A stretch of 64,000 nt of DNA from CAWINH01 sp963837425 (GTDB taxonomy: Bacteria; Chloroflexota; Limnocylindria; QHBO01). This document shows, one piece after another, positions 44,776 through 53,333 of the stretch; within the stretch, counting starts at the first letter, position 1, and every line of letters begins with the position of its first letter. The position numbers and the translations under genes are program-made. The stretch spans positions 558,001 through 622,000 of the forward strand of contig CAWINH010000002.1 in the NCBI GenBank assembly GCA_963837425.1, given 5' to 3'. The notes under the pieces are model-generated. The model was given only the letters and a program-made list of their open reading frames with translations, did not search any database and was not told where the DNA came from.

Positions 44776-45983
44776 CCGCTCGACCGCCTCATGACGTCCG
44801 CCGCGCGTCGATCAGGGTCGCGCTCGGAACGACGGCCGCCGTGGCCGTCGTCTACCTGCTGGTGGCCGCCGCCGTGGTGGTGATCGTCACCGCCAACCTG
44901 ACCGGGCAGGTCGACGAGCGCCTGGCGACGGCACTCGCCGCGCCACAGCCCACCGATGCCGCCGATGGCGATCCCCCGGAGGGACCCCATGACCGACCCC
45001 TCGGCACGCCGGTTCTCACCTGGCTGGTGCGGACCGATGGCACGGTGCTGACCAGCGCGGCGTCGACGCTGCCGGCGGGCGCCCGCGAGGTGATCCGGCC
45101 CGCGACCGTCACGATCGCCGGGACACCGATCCGCGTGGCGGGCACCGACACCGCAACCGGGCATCTCGTGGTCGGCCAGGACATGACCGACGTCCAGCAC
45201 GCGCAGTCGACGACGATGCTGGCCGAGCTGATCATTGGCCCGATCCTCCTCGTCATCGTCTTCGGCGGTTCCGTCTTCGTCGGGCGCCGGGTAGCGACCC
45301 CGGTTGAGGTCGCCCGCCGCCGGCAGCTCGACTTCTCGGCCGATGCGTCGCATGAGCTGCGGACCCCGCTCGCCGTGATCGAGGCTCACGCCAGCCTGGC
45401 GCTCTCGGAGCCACGCACCCCTGACTGGTACCGGACCGCCTTCGAGCAGGTCAGCGAGGAGTCGCACCGGATGCGCGGGCTGGTGGACGACCTGCTCTGG
45501 CTGGCCCGCTTCGACGCCACGCATGGGAGGCCGGCGTCCGAGCCCGTCGATCTCGGGACGATCGCAACCCAGGCGGTCGACCGCTTCCGCCCGGTCGCCG
45601 AGGCGAAGGGACTCGCGCTCGGCGTTGAGGGCGCCGACGAGCAGGCCGTCGCGGCGCCGGCGGAGTGGCTGGACCGCCTCCTTGGCGTCCTTCTCGACAA
45701 CGCCTGCAAGTACGCCTCACCGGGCGGGGAAGTGCGCGTTCGGGTGAGGGCCGATGGCGGCCGGGTGGAGCTCGTCGTCGACGACTCCGGGCCGGGGATT
45801 GCCGAGTCCGAGCGCGACAGGATCTTCGATCGGTTCCACCGCGCCGAGGAGCGGGGCAGCGGTGCCGGCCTGGGACTGGCGATTGCCGACGAGATCGTCC
45901 GCGCCACGAACGGGCGCTGGCACCTTGACACCGCGCCGCAGGGCGGCGCGAGGATGAGCGTCAGCTGGCCGCGGGGCCACTAG
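44772..45983 (+). CDS. Sensor histidine kinase
   Basis: The protein has 403 residues. Two membrane helices (about 18-42 and 156-176) enclose a sensor loop of about 110 residues rich in Pro/Asp/Thr. The second helix leads almost directly to HisKA (ASHELRTPLAV near 194), leaving little room for a HAMP domain. The ATPase domain has DNACKYASPGG, DDSGPGIAE and GSGAGLGLAIA. Partner of the upstream response regulator. Confidence 0.94.
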   Translation: MTARPPHDVRRASIRVALGTTAAVAVVYLLVAAAVVVIVTANLTGQVDERLATALAAPQPTDAADGDPPEGPHDRPLGTPVLTWLVRTDGTVLTSAASTLPAGAREVIRPATVTIAGTPIRVAGTDTATGHLVVGQDMTDVQHAQSTTMLAELIIGPILLVIVFGGSVFVGRRVATPVEVARRRQLDFSADASHELRTPLAVIEAHASLALSEPRTPDWYRTAFEQVSEESHRMRGLVDDLLWLARFDATHGRPASEPVDLGTIATQAVDRFRPVAEAKGLALGVEGADEQAVAAPAEWLDRLLGVLLDNACKYASPGGEVRVRVRADGGRVELVVDDSGPGIAESERDRIFDRFHRAEERGSGAGLGLAIADEIVRATNGRWHLDTAPQGGARMSVSWPRGH

Positions 45984-45996
45984 CGAGAGGGCTGAG

Positions 45997-46028
45997 CCGG
46001 GAGCGGCGCGGGCTGCCGCCGCCCCCGG
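45997..46028. terminator. GC-rich stem between convergent kinase and small-protein genes
   Basis: CCGGG/CCCGG and GCGGC/GCCGC pair around a loop, forming an imperfect hairpin between the kinase stop and the stop of the minus-strand small gene. It could serve both directions. Confidence 0.4.
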
Positions 46029-46034
46029 TATTGA

Positions 46035-46301
46035 CTAGCCCGAGGCCGAGCTCCCGGAGGAGTCGGTCCCCGAGGCCGCGCGATCGCACACGTGACCGCC
46101 GGCGGTTCCAGGGCTTGCCGAGGACGTCGCCGCGGGGCTCGCACTGGGGTCTGCCGATGGTGACGCGGCAAGGACGCTCGCCACGCCCGCCAGCGTCAGC
46201 GTGGCGCCCAGCGCCAGGGCCAGAAGCCAGGACCTGGCGCCTGAGGATCGGCGCCGCCCGGCCGCGGGATCGCTGTCCGGCGGATCGAAGTTCATCTCCA
46301 T
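46035..46301 (-). CDS. Small membrane-anchored or secreted Ser/Ala-rich protein
   Basis: The protein has 88 residues; the start is the ATG with AAAGGAGGT 8 bases upstream, the best ribosome site in the window. A basic stretch (RRRSSGARS) leads into one hydrophobic helix (about 24-45, ending VLAAS), then a low-complexity Ser/Pro/Ala tail with a single Cys. It resembles the Ser-rich protein at 40794-41132 in layout but not in sequence. No function can be assigned. Confidence 0.62.
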   Translation of the reverse strand: MEMNFDPPDSDPAAGRRRSSGARSWLLALALGATLTLAGVASVLAASPSADPSASPAATSSASPGTAGGHVCDRAASGTDSSGSSASG

Positions 46302-46350
46302 GTTCGGTACCTCCTTTCCGTCGCCGGCTCTGGGCGAGCGACATGGGAGA

Positions 46351-46971
46351 TCATGGCCTCGGTTCCTTCGACGATCCTTGGAGCCTGATCGCCTGCCAGA
46401 TCGTTTCCACGAGGCTGTCGATCCACGCTTCATCAGCGATGCCGCCGGTGATGTGGTGGACGAGCACCGATCCGAGCATCGCCTCGGGGATCGCCTCGAG
46501 GTGGGCGTCGGGCCGCACCTCACCGCGCTCCACGCCCCTGCGCAGGGTGGTCAGCAGCATCTCGCGCCGCGGTTCGATGAGCCGGGCACGCAGCGTCGCC
46601 AGCAGCTCGGGCTCTCGCTCTTCCTCGGCGAGGACCGTGGCGAGGACGTGGATCGCCCCGGCCCCGATCAGCATCTGGACGCCCTGGCCTGCGATCGCCA
46701 CGAGCGCTTGGCGGGTCGGAAGGTCCGGCGGGGGAGCGGGGAACGGGGTCTCGGCCATCACCGATGCGACCACGAGCTCGTGCTTCGATCGATAGCGCCG
46801 GTAGATCGTCGTCTTCGCCACGCCGGAGCGGGCCGCCACTCCCTCGATCGACATGCCGCGGTACCCCTCCTCGCGGAGGAGCCGGAACGTGGCCGCGGTG
46901 ATCGCTCGATCGGCGGACGGGTCGCGCGGCCGGCCGGCGCGCGCGCTCACCCCGGAGTCGGGTTCGCTCAC
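46351..46971 (-). CDS. TetR-family transcriptional regulator
   Basis: The protein has 206 residues with a GTG start 9 bases after the MFS stop. The helix-turn-helix is at about 33-60, GYRGMSIEGVAARSGVAKTT then IYRRYRSKHELV. The C-terminal ligand domain has the form of the larger AcrR-like subgroup. It probably represses the exporter operon through the palindrome at 48579-48601 and so also itself. Confidence 0.93.
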   Translation of the reverse strand: MSEPDSGVSARAGRPRDPSADRAITAATFRLLREEGYRGMSIEGVAARSGVAKTTIYRRYRSKHELVVASVMAETPFPAPPPDLPTRQALVAIAGQGVQMLIGAGAIHVLATVLAEEEREPELLATLRARLIEPRREMLLTTLRRGVERGEVRPDAHLEAIPEAMLGSVLVHHITGGIADEAWIDSLVETIWQAIRLQGSSKEPRP

Positions 46972-46980
46972 GAGCGGAGG

Positions 46981-48549
46981 TTACTCGTCAACTGGGACTT
47001 CGATCGCCACCGGCCCGATCGCTGCCGCCGGCGCTGCGTCGGCCTGCGGCACGTGGTGCGCCGGCAGGAAGCGCAGCACGAGGATCGCGCTGACGAGGGC
47101 GATCCCCGCGGCGACCGGCCCCGCGACCGACAGCGCGTCGACCCACGCCAGGCGGGCGGCATCACCCAGCCCGGCACCAGCGGCGCCGAGCTGGGACGCG
47201 ATCGCGGTGGCCGCGCCGACCGAGTCGCCCGCCGCCTGCGCCGCGGGGACGGGCAGGGGCAGTGCCGCCACGACGTCCGCCATCTGCCCGCGGTACACGG
47301 TGTTCATCACCGAGCCGATGATCGCCACGCCGAGCGCCCCGCCGAGCTGGCGCACGAGGTCGTTCATCGCCGACCCGATGCCGGCCTTCTCCTCGGGCAC
47401 GGCACCCATGACCGAATCGGTGGCGGGAGCCATGACGTTGGCCATCGCGGTGGCCAGCGCGAAGAGGGTGAGCACGATCGCCCAGTCGGGGGTGGCGATG
47501 TCCCATCGGCTGATGAGCAGCATGACCGCGGCCACGAGGACCATGGCCCCGGCCACGACCTGGCTCGTGCCGCGCCGTGCGACCAACCGCATCGAGAGCT
47601 GCGCCCCGAACGGGATCCCGAGCGCCAGTGCGAGCATGAGGGCGCCGGCGGCCAGTGCCGACTTGTCCAGGACGAACTGGAGGTACTGGGTGAGGCCGAA
47701 GATCATGGCGAACATCGCGAAGAAGACGAGCCCGATGGAGGCCGCGCCCCAGGTGAAGCGGGTCCGGCGCAGGAGGCTGAAGTCGAGCATCGGCTGAGAG
47801 GTGTGCGTCTCGCGCCAGGCGAAGAGGCCAAAGAGGACGACTGCCACGCCGAACCAGGCCAGAGTCGAGGCGTCGGTCCAGCCGGCGTCCGGCGCCTGGA
47901 TGATCCCGTAGACGAGGGCCGTCACAGCGGCGATCGAGAAGACCGCTCCAGGGAGATCGAGCGCGGGCTGCTCGGGGTCGCGGCTCTCCGGCACCAGGAA
48001 CCAGCCCGCGACGAGCGCGACCAGCACGATCGGCACGTTGAGCCAGAAGACGCTCGACCAGTCGAAACCCTCGAGCAGCGCGCCGCCCACGATCGGCCCC
48101 AGGCCGATGCCGAGCCCCGAGACCCCGGCCCAGATGGCGATCGCCCGCCCACGCTCCTCGCGGGGAAAGACGTTCGCGATGACCGACAGGGTCGACGGCA
48201 TGATCAGCGCCCCGCCGGCGCCCATCGCGGCGCGAGCGGCGATGAGCTGGGTCGCGTTCGCGGAGAATGTCGCGGCGGCGCTGGCTGCGCCGAAGAGCAG
48301 CAGGCCGGCCTGGAGCGCGCGAGCCCGACCGAAGCGGTCGCCGAGCGTTCCCATCACGAGGAGCAGGCCAGCGAAGGCGAGCGTGTAGGCGTCGACCATC
48401 CATTGGAGCTCGGCGGCCGTCGCGGTGAAGTGGCGCTGCAGCGTCGGAATCGCGACGTTGAGCACTGTGTTGTCGAGCCCGATCAGGACCAGGCTCAGGG
48501 CGAGGACCCCCAGCGTCCACCATCGCCGGGCATAGATCCGATCCTCCAC
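46981..48549 (-). CDS. MFS multidrug transporter, DHA2 family (14 helices)
   Basis: The protein has 522 residues with a GTG start and AGAGGAG upstream. Motif LGDRFGRARALQ near 62-73 is the conserved motif A loop, and VLNVAIPTLQRHF near 28-40 matches the DHA2 opening. About 14 hydrophobic segments span the protein. Members export drugs or toxic metabolites in exchange for protons. It is followed by the tetR gene in one operon. Confidence 0.93.
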   Translation of the reverse strand: MEDRIYARRWWTLGVLALSLVLIGLDNTVLNVAIPTLQRHFTATAAELQWMVDAYTLAFAGLLLVMGTLGDRFGRARALQAGLLLFGAASAAATFSANATQLIAARAAMGAGGALIMPSTLSVIANVFPREERGRAIAIWAGVSGLGIGLGPIVGGALLEGFDWSSVFWLNVPIVLVALVAGWFLVPESRDPEQPALDLPGAVFSIAAVTALVYGIIQAPDAGWTDASTLAWFGVAVVLFGLFAWRETHTSQPMLDFSLLRRTRFTWGAASIGLVFFAMFAMIFGLTQYLQFVLDKSALAAGALMLALALGIPFGAQLSMRLVARRGTSQVVAGAMVLVAAVMLLISRWDIATPDWAIVLTLFALATAMANVMAPATDSVMGAVPEEKAGIGSAMNDLVRQLGGALGVAIIGSVMNTVYRGQMADVVAALPLPVPAAQAAGDSVGAATAIASQLGAAGAGLGDAARLAWVDALSVAGPVAAGIALVSAILVLRFLPAHHVPQADAAPAAAIGPVAIEVPVDE

Positions 48550-48578
48550 GTCTGCTCCTCTTATGCTGCTGCGCTATC

Positions 48579-48621
48579 CACTACGATACGGTAGCGTAGT
48601 GTAAGAGCACAGAGTCGTCAA
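48579..48621 (-). promoter_or_regulatory. Promoter and TetR-type operator of the MFS-tetR operon
   Basis: On the minus strand TTGACG (48616-48621) and TACGCT (48593-48598) are 17 bases apart. The -10 lies inside a 23-bp palindrome (48579-48601) with arms CACTACG and CGTAGTG, in which 10 of 11 base pairs match. This is the standard layout of a TetR operator blocking RNA polymerase. Confidence 0.8.
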
Positions 48622-49493
48622 GGGGAGGGCGGATGGGCCATGAAGAAGGCGAGCGCCAGCTCCGTCGCGTCGATCTCGCGGTTCGTGATGCCCCAGAGCA
48701 GGAGGAACAGCGTTCGCGGCGGAAGATCGGACCCGGGCCAGGTGTGTCCGCCACCGCCGACGCGGTGGAAGGTCACGTCCGCATCGGGCGTCGGTCCGCG
48801 CCAGCTGCGAACCGTGACCGCGCGCCCGATCGTGTCCGGATCCGCTTCCGGGCCGGCGCCGTTGACGTCGACCCAGAAGCGCGCCCAATCGTCGACGCCC
48901 AGCGCGTCATGGCGAGGCTCCCGCATGAAGATCCGTCTACGCCAGCCGCGCGCGACGCCCCCTTCGTATGGCCAGTACGGGTCTTCGGAGCCGTGCACGT
49001 GAAGGACGGGCACCGGCCTGACCGGCCGCGCGCCCTCCGTGGAACGCCACGCGGTGGCGGCGACCTGCACGAGGCTCGCGACCCGCTCGGGACGTTCCCG
49101 GGCGAGGAGACCGGCCATCGCTGCCCCGTTCGACATGCCAACCACGTGGGCGCGCGCGGGATCGAGCTCGAGGCGATCGCACGCGTCCTCGATGACCGCC
49201 GCCAGGTAGTCGACGTCCGCCGGCCCCTCGCGCCCGCCCACCCAGTCTCTGCCGTCGTTCCACCGGTTGTCGAGTGCGTCGGGCAGCGCCACCGCGAAGC
49301 CGGCCGCCGCGGCTCGGGCTCGCATGCCGGTCAGCCGATCGAACGTGCGGGCGTCGATGCCCCGTCCATGGAGCTGGAGCACGAGACCCACGGCCGCCGG
49401 GGTCGTTGCGGGCTGGAGCAGGTACGGGCGGTCGCGCTCATCGTGCCGTAGCGCAATGGCCGTTTCGGTCCGGATCGTGGACGACGCCTGCAT
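48618..49493 (-). CDS. Alpha/beta hydrolase, LpqC/PHB-depolymerase-like esterase
   Basis: The protein has 291 residues with an ATG 8 bases after TACGCT (minus strand). The nucleophile elbow is GMSNGA near 118-123, oxyanion region LQLHGRGID near 39-47, HVHGSEDP near 168 with the acid, and GGGGHTWPG near 249-257 with the catalytic His. No signal peptide is seen, so it is cytosolic. Substrates of relatives include polyhydroxybutyrate-like and feruloyl esters; the exact substrate is unknown. Its stop lies within the MFS promoter. Confidence 0.85.
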   Translation of the reverse strand: MQASSTIRTETAIALRHDERDRPYLLQPATTPAAVGLVLQLHGRGIDARTFDRLTGMRARAAAAGFAVALPDALDNRWNDGRDWVGGREGPADVDYLAAVIEDACDRLELDPARAHVVGMSNGAAMAGLLARERPERVASLVQVAATAWRSTEGARPVRPVPVLHVHGSEDPYWPYEGGVARGWRRRIFMREPRHDALGVDDWARFWVDVNGAGPEADPDTIGRAVTVRSWRGPTPDADVTFHRVGGGGHTWPGSDLPPRTLFLLLWGITNREIDATELALAFFMAHPPSP

Positions 49494-49520
49494 TGCTCGG
49501 CAGCGTATCGCGTGTCGAGG

Positions 49521-50453
49521 CTAGGGGAGTGCGGCGAGCGCCGCCTCGAGCTCGCCGCGGGTCACGACGTTGTCCCAGCTGCCCGCGATCTTCCGATCGG
49601 CGCCGATCAGGAAGGTCCACGGCTCGCGGATGTCGCCGTCCGCCATCGTGAGCCAGGCCTTCGCCGCGGGATTCGGGACGCCGGCGGTGAAATCGGACCA
49701 GATCTCGACGTGAATGAACGCCACGTCGCCGTGGTCCTCGTTCGCGATCTGGGCGACCATGTCGGTCACCGGGCCGCAGAAGCGGCTCGTGCAGTAGACC
49801 GGAGTGCTGAAGACGACCAGCGCGGGCCGGTGCGCGGCCATGGCGTCCGCGATAGAGACCTGGTGGAGCTGCGGGTCGGGGAGCGGGACGCCGCCCTGGG
49901 CGCGCGAGTCGAGGACGACGGGGGCGACGTCGTCGCCGAGCACGGGATTGTCGACCGAGGGCGCCTCGTCGCCGACGGTCGGCACCTGGGGATCCGCGAA
50001 TACCTCGAACGTCGCATCGGCCAGTTCGACCCTGCCGCCCAAGGTCAACGAGGCGGTCACCTGCCAGTAGCCGGCGCTCGGGAAGATCACTCCCGAGGCG
50101 GCGTACACGCCGCGCCCATCGGTGGGGAGCGTCAGCTGGGGGGGCTGGCCGGCACCGTCGGGCGTGCCGGGGAGCGGGAGGAAGTCCGCCTGCACCGGTG
50201 GCATCGCCACGGTCGGGTCGTCCACCCGGGCGAAGCTGAGCTCGGCGCTGCCGAAGCTCACCCAGCGCTCGTCGCTGCCGAGGAGCCCCACGAGGACTCG
50301 GTTCGGGCGCCCGGCAAGCAGCTGGAAGCTAGCGACCTGGGCGACGAACTCCGGATTGGCGGAGCCGCTCGGCGGGGCCGGCCCGGACCCCGCTCCGCAG
50401 GCGGTGAGCAGCATGCCGACGAGGAGCAGTGGGAGGCCGCGCCTCGCGGTCAC
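49521..50453 (-). CDS. Lipoprotein with C-terminal thioredoxin-like domain
   Basis: The protein has 310 residues with a GTG start overlapping the previous gene. Lipobox LLTAC places the lipidated Cys near 19. Residues about 25-150 form a beta-sandwich; from about 200 on there is a thioredoxin-like fold with PVYCTSRFCGPV (Cys-x4-Cys) and a C-terminal PWTFLIGADRKI segment. The Cys spacing is unlike CxxC thioredoxins and resembles copper chaperone (Sco-like) thiols, though no CxxxC is present. It is the last gene of the CtaG-DsbB-TlpA operon. Confidence 0.75.
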   Translation of the reverse strand: MTARRGLPLLLVGMLLTACGAGSGPAPPSGSANPEFVAQVASFQLLAGRPNRVLVGLLGSDERWVSFGSAELSFARVDDPTVAMPPVQADFLPLPGTPDGAGQPPQLTLPTDGRGVYAASGVIFPSAGYWQVTASLTLGGRVELADATFEVFADPQVPTVGDEAPSVDNPVLGDDVAPVVLDSRAQGGVPLPDPQLHQVSIADAMAAHRPALVVFSTPVYCTSRFCGPVTDMVAQIANEDHGDVAFIHVEIWSDFTAGVPNPAAKAWLTMADGDIREPWTFLIGADRKIAGSWDNVVTRGELEAALAALP

Positions 50454-50866
50454 TGACCCGTGCAGGCGGGCGGGTCGATGTGCAGGCTGCTCAGTGCGGT
50501 ATCAGCCGCGGTGAGGAGGGCGCCAAGGTCCGGTGCCAGCCTCTCGGCCGGTGCTCCGCTGTTGATGTCGTATTCGACGCGCCCCATCGATTCGAGGACC
50601 GATCCTTCGGTGGTGCGGTCCAGGCCGTCGGCTGCCGCCAGGGAATGGAGTGCGGCGTGGGCCTCGTTCCAGAAGGCCAGGACCGCGGCTGCTCGATCAG
50701 TGGGCAGCGTCCTCAACGCATCGCAGACCCCGCGAGATGCGCGAAGCAGCTCCTGGTTGCCGGCAGCCGGCGAGGTCGATGGCTGGCCGGTTGGCGCGCA
50801 CGCGGCCAAGCCGAGCACCGCGAGGCCCAGGGCCAGCGCCGGCGCGATCGTGGCGCCATGGGTCAC
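50450..50866 (-). CDS. Small lipoprotein of unknown function
   Basis: The protein has 138 residues with a GTG start in a GTGA overlap. The lipobox is LAAC at about Cys23. The mature part is helical with two further Cys (GVCDALRTL and PPACTGQ near the end) that could form a disulfide. No family recognised. It is embedded between two thiol-redox genes, so it may be an operon-specific accessory or substrate. Confidence 0.68.
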   Translation of the reverse strand: MTHGATIAPALALGLAVLGLAACAPTGQPSTSPAAGNQELLRASRGVCDALRTLPTDRAAAVLAFWNEAHAALHSLAAADGLDRTTEGSVLESMGRVEYDINSGAPAERLAPDLGALLTAADTALSSLHIDPPACTGQ

Positions 50867-51543
50867 CGAAGCTTGGCCATCAGCCCGGGATAGACGCTCG
50901 TGCCCTCTTCACCGGTGAGTCGCTCGATGACCGTCCCATCGGAGGCAACGAGGACCCATCCAGGGAAGCTGTTGAGACCGAGCGCCGCGAGCGCGGTCGA
51001 GTTCGCGTCGTCCACGAGGTTCTGGCCGGGCCAGTTCTCGCGGACGAACCAGGCCGATGGCGGATAATTCGGCCGGGAGGGGTCGATCGCCGTCGCGATG
51101 CCGATGAGCTCGACGTTCGCCGGCAGCGGGTTGCTCCGCAGCCACGACACGAGTTTGGGCATCTCGGCCTGGCAATGCGGGCACCAATGGGCGAGCGCCA
51201 TGACGAGCTTCGGGTGACCGTCCGCGGGGTCGATGACCGATGAGTTGCCGCTGAAGTCAGTGCCTGAGATCTTCGGGAACGCCAGCCCCACCGCGGGGTC
51301 GGGTCCGCTTGTGGGCAATGCCGGAAGCGCGGAGCCGGCGATCTGGACCGGCTGCGCCGCGGGCTGCTGGACGACGGCAGTGCCACCGGAACCGGGCCCG
51401 CTGAGCAGCAGTGCGACCGCGGCCACGATGGCGGCAGCGGCGACGATGCCTCCCAGCAGCCAGGGCAATGGAATGCCCGTGCGCCGCGAAACGCCGGGCG
51501 TGCGCCGGCGTTGGATGCGTCCCTCGCGAGATCTAGTCGACAT
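50863..51543 (-). CDS. TlpA/ResA-like membrane-anchored thioredoxin
   Basis: The protein has 226 residues from the ATG of MSTRSREGRIQRRR. One membrane helix (about 29-50) is followed by a spacer and a thioredoxin fold with AHWCPHCQAEMP (active site CPHC, near 120-123) and FPGWVLVASDGTV with the cis-Pro region. CPHC is typical of oxidising, DsbA-like proteins, so with the adjacent DsbB it may introduce disulfides outside the cell. It overlaps the dsbB end by 11 bases. Confidence 0.88.
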   Translation of the reverse strand: MSTRSREGRIQRRRTPGVSRRTGIPLPWLLGGIVAAAAIVAAVALLLSGPGSGGTAVVQQPAAQPVQIAGSALPALPTSGPDPAVGLAFPKISGTDFSGNSSVIDPADGHPKLVMALAHWCPHCQAEMPKLVSWLRSNPLPANVELIGIATAIDPSRPNYPPSAWFVRENWPGQNLVDDANSTALAALGLNSFPGWVLVASDGTVIERLTGEEGTSVYPGLMAKLR

Positions 51544-52099
51544 GAACAGGCTCCTCTTCCCCGGGTCGCGCGAGCAGCAGCGCGACGATGATCGTGCAGA
51601 AGGCCACACCGGCCATGACCGGGATGCTGATGAATCCGAAGGTGTTGACCCAGATGACAGTGCATGGCTCCTCCACCGTACATGCCAGGGAGGTGACCTC
51701 CGGGATGCGCTGCACCGCGACGTGATACGTGCTGATCACGGCACCGATGCCGGCGAGGGTCAGCACGTACGGCCGCACACCGAGGTCGGCGCGAATCGTT
51801 GCCACGACGAGGATTACGGCCGATGCGTACATGCCGATTCGCTGGAACCAGCACAGCTCGCATGGCACGTAGCCTGCGACCTGGGAGTAGTAGAGGCTCC
51901 CGCTCATCGCGGTGATGGCGACGATCGCGGCGAGCAGGACTGCGTGGGGCCCGATCAGCTCGCCGAGGTCCTGCAACGTGCGCCGGGCCCACCCGTCGCG
52001 TCGTCGCAGGGCCGCGAGGGCCAGGGCCGCGAGGACCGCGTCGGCGGCGGCGACGACCAGCGTCAGGATCCCCAGGAAGAGGTTCACGGTCTCGGTCAC
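51533..52099 (-). CDS. dsbB: Disulfide bond formation protein B (DsbB/BdbC family)
   Basis: The protein has 188 residues from the GTG inside the ctaG stop (GTGA). Four or five hydrophobic segments are present. The first thiol pair is PCELCWFQRIG near 80-90 and the second is LACTVEEPCTVIW near 136-148, both needed for quinone-linked reoxidation of a DsbA-like partner. The partner is probably the CPHC thioredoxin encoded just downstream. Confidence 0.93.
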   Translation of the reverse strand: MTETVNLFLGILTLVVAAADAVLAALALAALRRRDGWARRTLQDLGELIGPHAVLLAAIVAITAMSGSLYYSQVAGYVPCELCWFQRIGMYASAVILVVATIRADLGVRPYVLTLAGIGAVISTYHVAVQRIPEVTSLACTVEEPCTVIWVNTFGFISIPVMAGVAFCTIIVALLLARPGEEEPVHVD

Positions 52100-53094
52100 G
52101 GCGTCCAGCCCGCCTCCCCACCCGGACGCGCCGCGGCCTCGCGGTCGAGCCGGGCGTCCTCTCGTTCCATCTCGCGATCCGCCCGCTGCATCCAGAGGCC
52201 AAGCACCACGAGGATCGCGATGACCATCATCATCGTGCCGCTGATCCACATGATCGCCGCGCCGGCCCGCTGGTCGGTGAGCGGGTCGACCCCGAGGGCT
52301 GCCGCCCGCTCGATGTAGGCCGGGTACAGCACGGTCGGGGCGCTCATCAAGATGACGGAGAGGAAGGCGATCGACGGGATCTGGAACGTCATGCCCAGCG
52401 CCCTGACCGCGGGGTGCAGGCGCCAGCGGATCGGATCTGGGCTGAAGATCGGCCACCACAGGAGGCAGGCAGCGGCCAGGTAGATCCCGTGCTCGAGCGC
52501 GTGGACCGCGTCGTTCGCCAGCGCGATGTTGTAGAGGTCGGTCAGGTGGGACGCCCACAGGGCGACGGTGAACGCCAGCCACCCGGTCACCGGGAAGGTC
52601 AGGAAGCCGACGACGCGTCCGTGCACGATCGGCAGCAGGACGCGACGCCGAATCCGTTGGCGTGCCGCGCGCAACGCCAGGGTGCCCGGCGCCGACGCCG
52701 CGAGAAGTGGAGCGGCGACCATCATGAGCAGCATGTGCTGCACCATGTGGACGCTCAGCAGGTCGTCCGAAAAGGTGTCGACCGGGGAGAGCAGGGCAAG
52801 TGCCAACGTGACGATCGCGCCGAGAAAGAGCCCGGTCCGCAGCCGGGGCCAGGGGTTGCCCGGGTGGCGCGCGCTCACCCGCCTGGCGAGCGCGAGGTAG
52901 ACGAGCGTGAAGACGGCGAGCGGCAGCGCGATCAGCGGGTCGAACTGCCAGCGCAGGAGCCAGTCGAACCCGTGAACGGGCGTCACCGCTCCGCCGGCAT
53001 GTGCCGCCACGGCGGCGGTGCCCAGCGCGAGGAACAGCCCGCTGAGCGTCGCGGCGGTCGCCACGCGGCGTCCCAGCCGGGCAAGGACTCTCAT
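52096..53094 (-). CDS. CtaG-family cytochrome c oxidase assembly protein (caa3 type)
   Basis: The protein has 332 residues with about eight hydrophobic segments. Diagnostic stretches are SVHMVQHMLLMMVAAPLLA near 114-132, ALEHGIYLAAACLLWWPI near 201-218, and several His/Met residues facing one side, probably copper ligands. It is the first gene of an overlapping operon with DsbB, TlpA-like and two lipoproteins. The call is to family; no oxidase subunit genes are in the window. Confidence 0.9.
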   Translation of the reverse strand: MRVLARLGRRVATAATLSGLFLALGTAAVAAHAGGAVTPVHGFDWLLRWQFDPLIALPLAVFTLVYLALARRVSARHPGNPWPRLRTGLFLGAIVTLALALLSPVDTFSDDLLSVHMVQHMLLMMVAAPLLAASAPGTLALRAARQRIRRRVLLPIVHGRVVGFLTFPVTGWLAFTVALWASHLTDLYNIALANDAVHALEHGIYLAAACLLWWPIFSPDPIRWRLHPAVRALGMTFQIPSIAFLSVILMSAPTVLYPAYIERAAALGVDPLTDQRAGAAIMWISGTMMMVIAILVVLGLWMQRADREMEREDARLDREAAARPGGEAGWTP

Positions 53095-53333
53095 CTCAGG
53101 TTCGATTCTCTCCCATTCGACCGGTCTCGGCGGGCAGCGCCGAGGGGGCGCGGGCCCTGGGCGGCCACGCGGCGATGGCGGACGCTCCCTGGTCCGCCAC
53201 AGGTGGGGCTGTTCGAGCGCGGCTCGGCAAGCATATCAGCCAATCCGCAGCGGCACCTTGACACGCCTTCGCCTCGCCTGCGAGGGTAGGCATCGGGCGC
53301 GAGGCCGGAAATGCAGCCTGCTACTGAATCGGG
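53095..53333. other. Gene-free stretch upstream of ctaG
   Basis: No supported gene lies here. It includes TATGCT on the minus strand and TTGACA on the plus strand near 53261, but neither has a partner at proper spacing. Together with the following remnants it makes a 639-base interval without an intact gene. Confidence 0.5.

Noticed and set aside
46201..48594. A 797-codon plus-strand frame opposite the small Ser-rich, TetR and MFS genes
   Set aside because: It is low in hydrophobic residues, full of Arg/Gly/Asp/Glu typical of GC-rich antisense frames, and lies over two genes with clear family motifs.
53095..53130. T-arm-like GGTTCGATTCTC suggesting a tRNA
   Set aside because: The flanking five bases do not pair and the needed upstream part lies within ctaG; no cloverleaf can be built.
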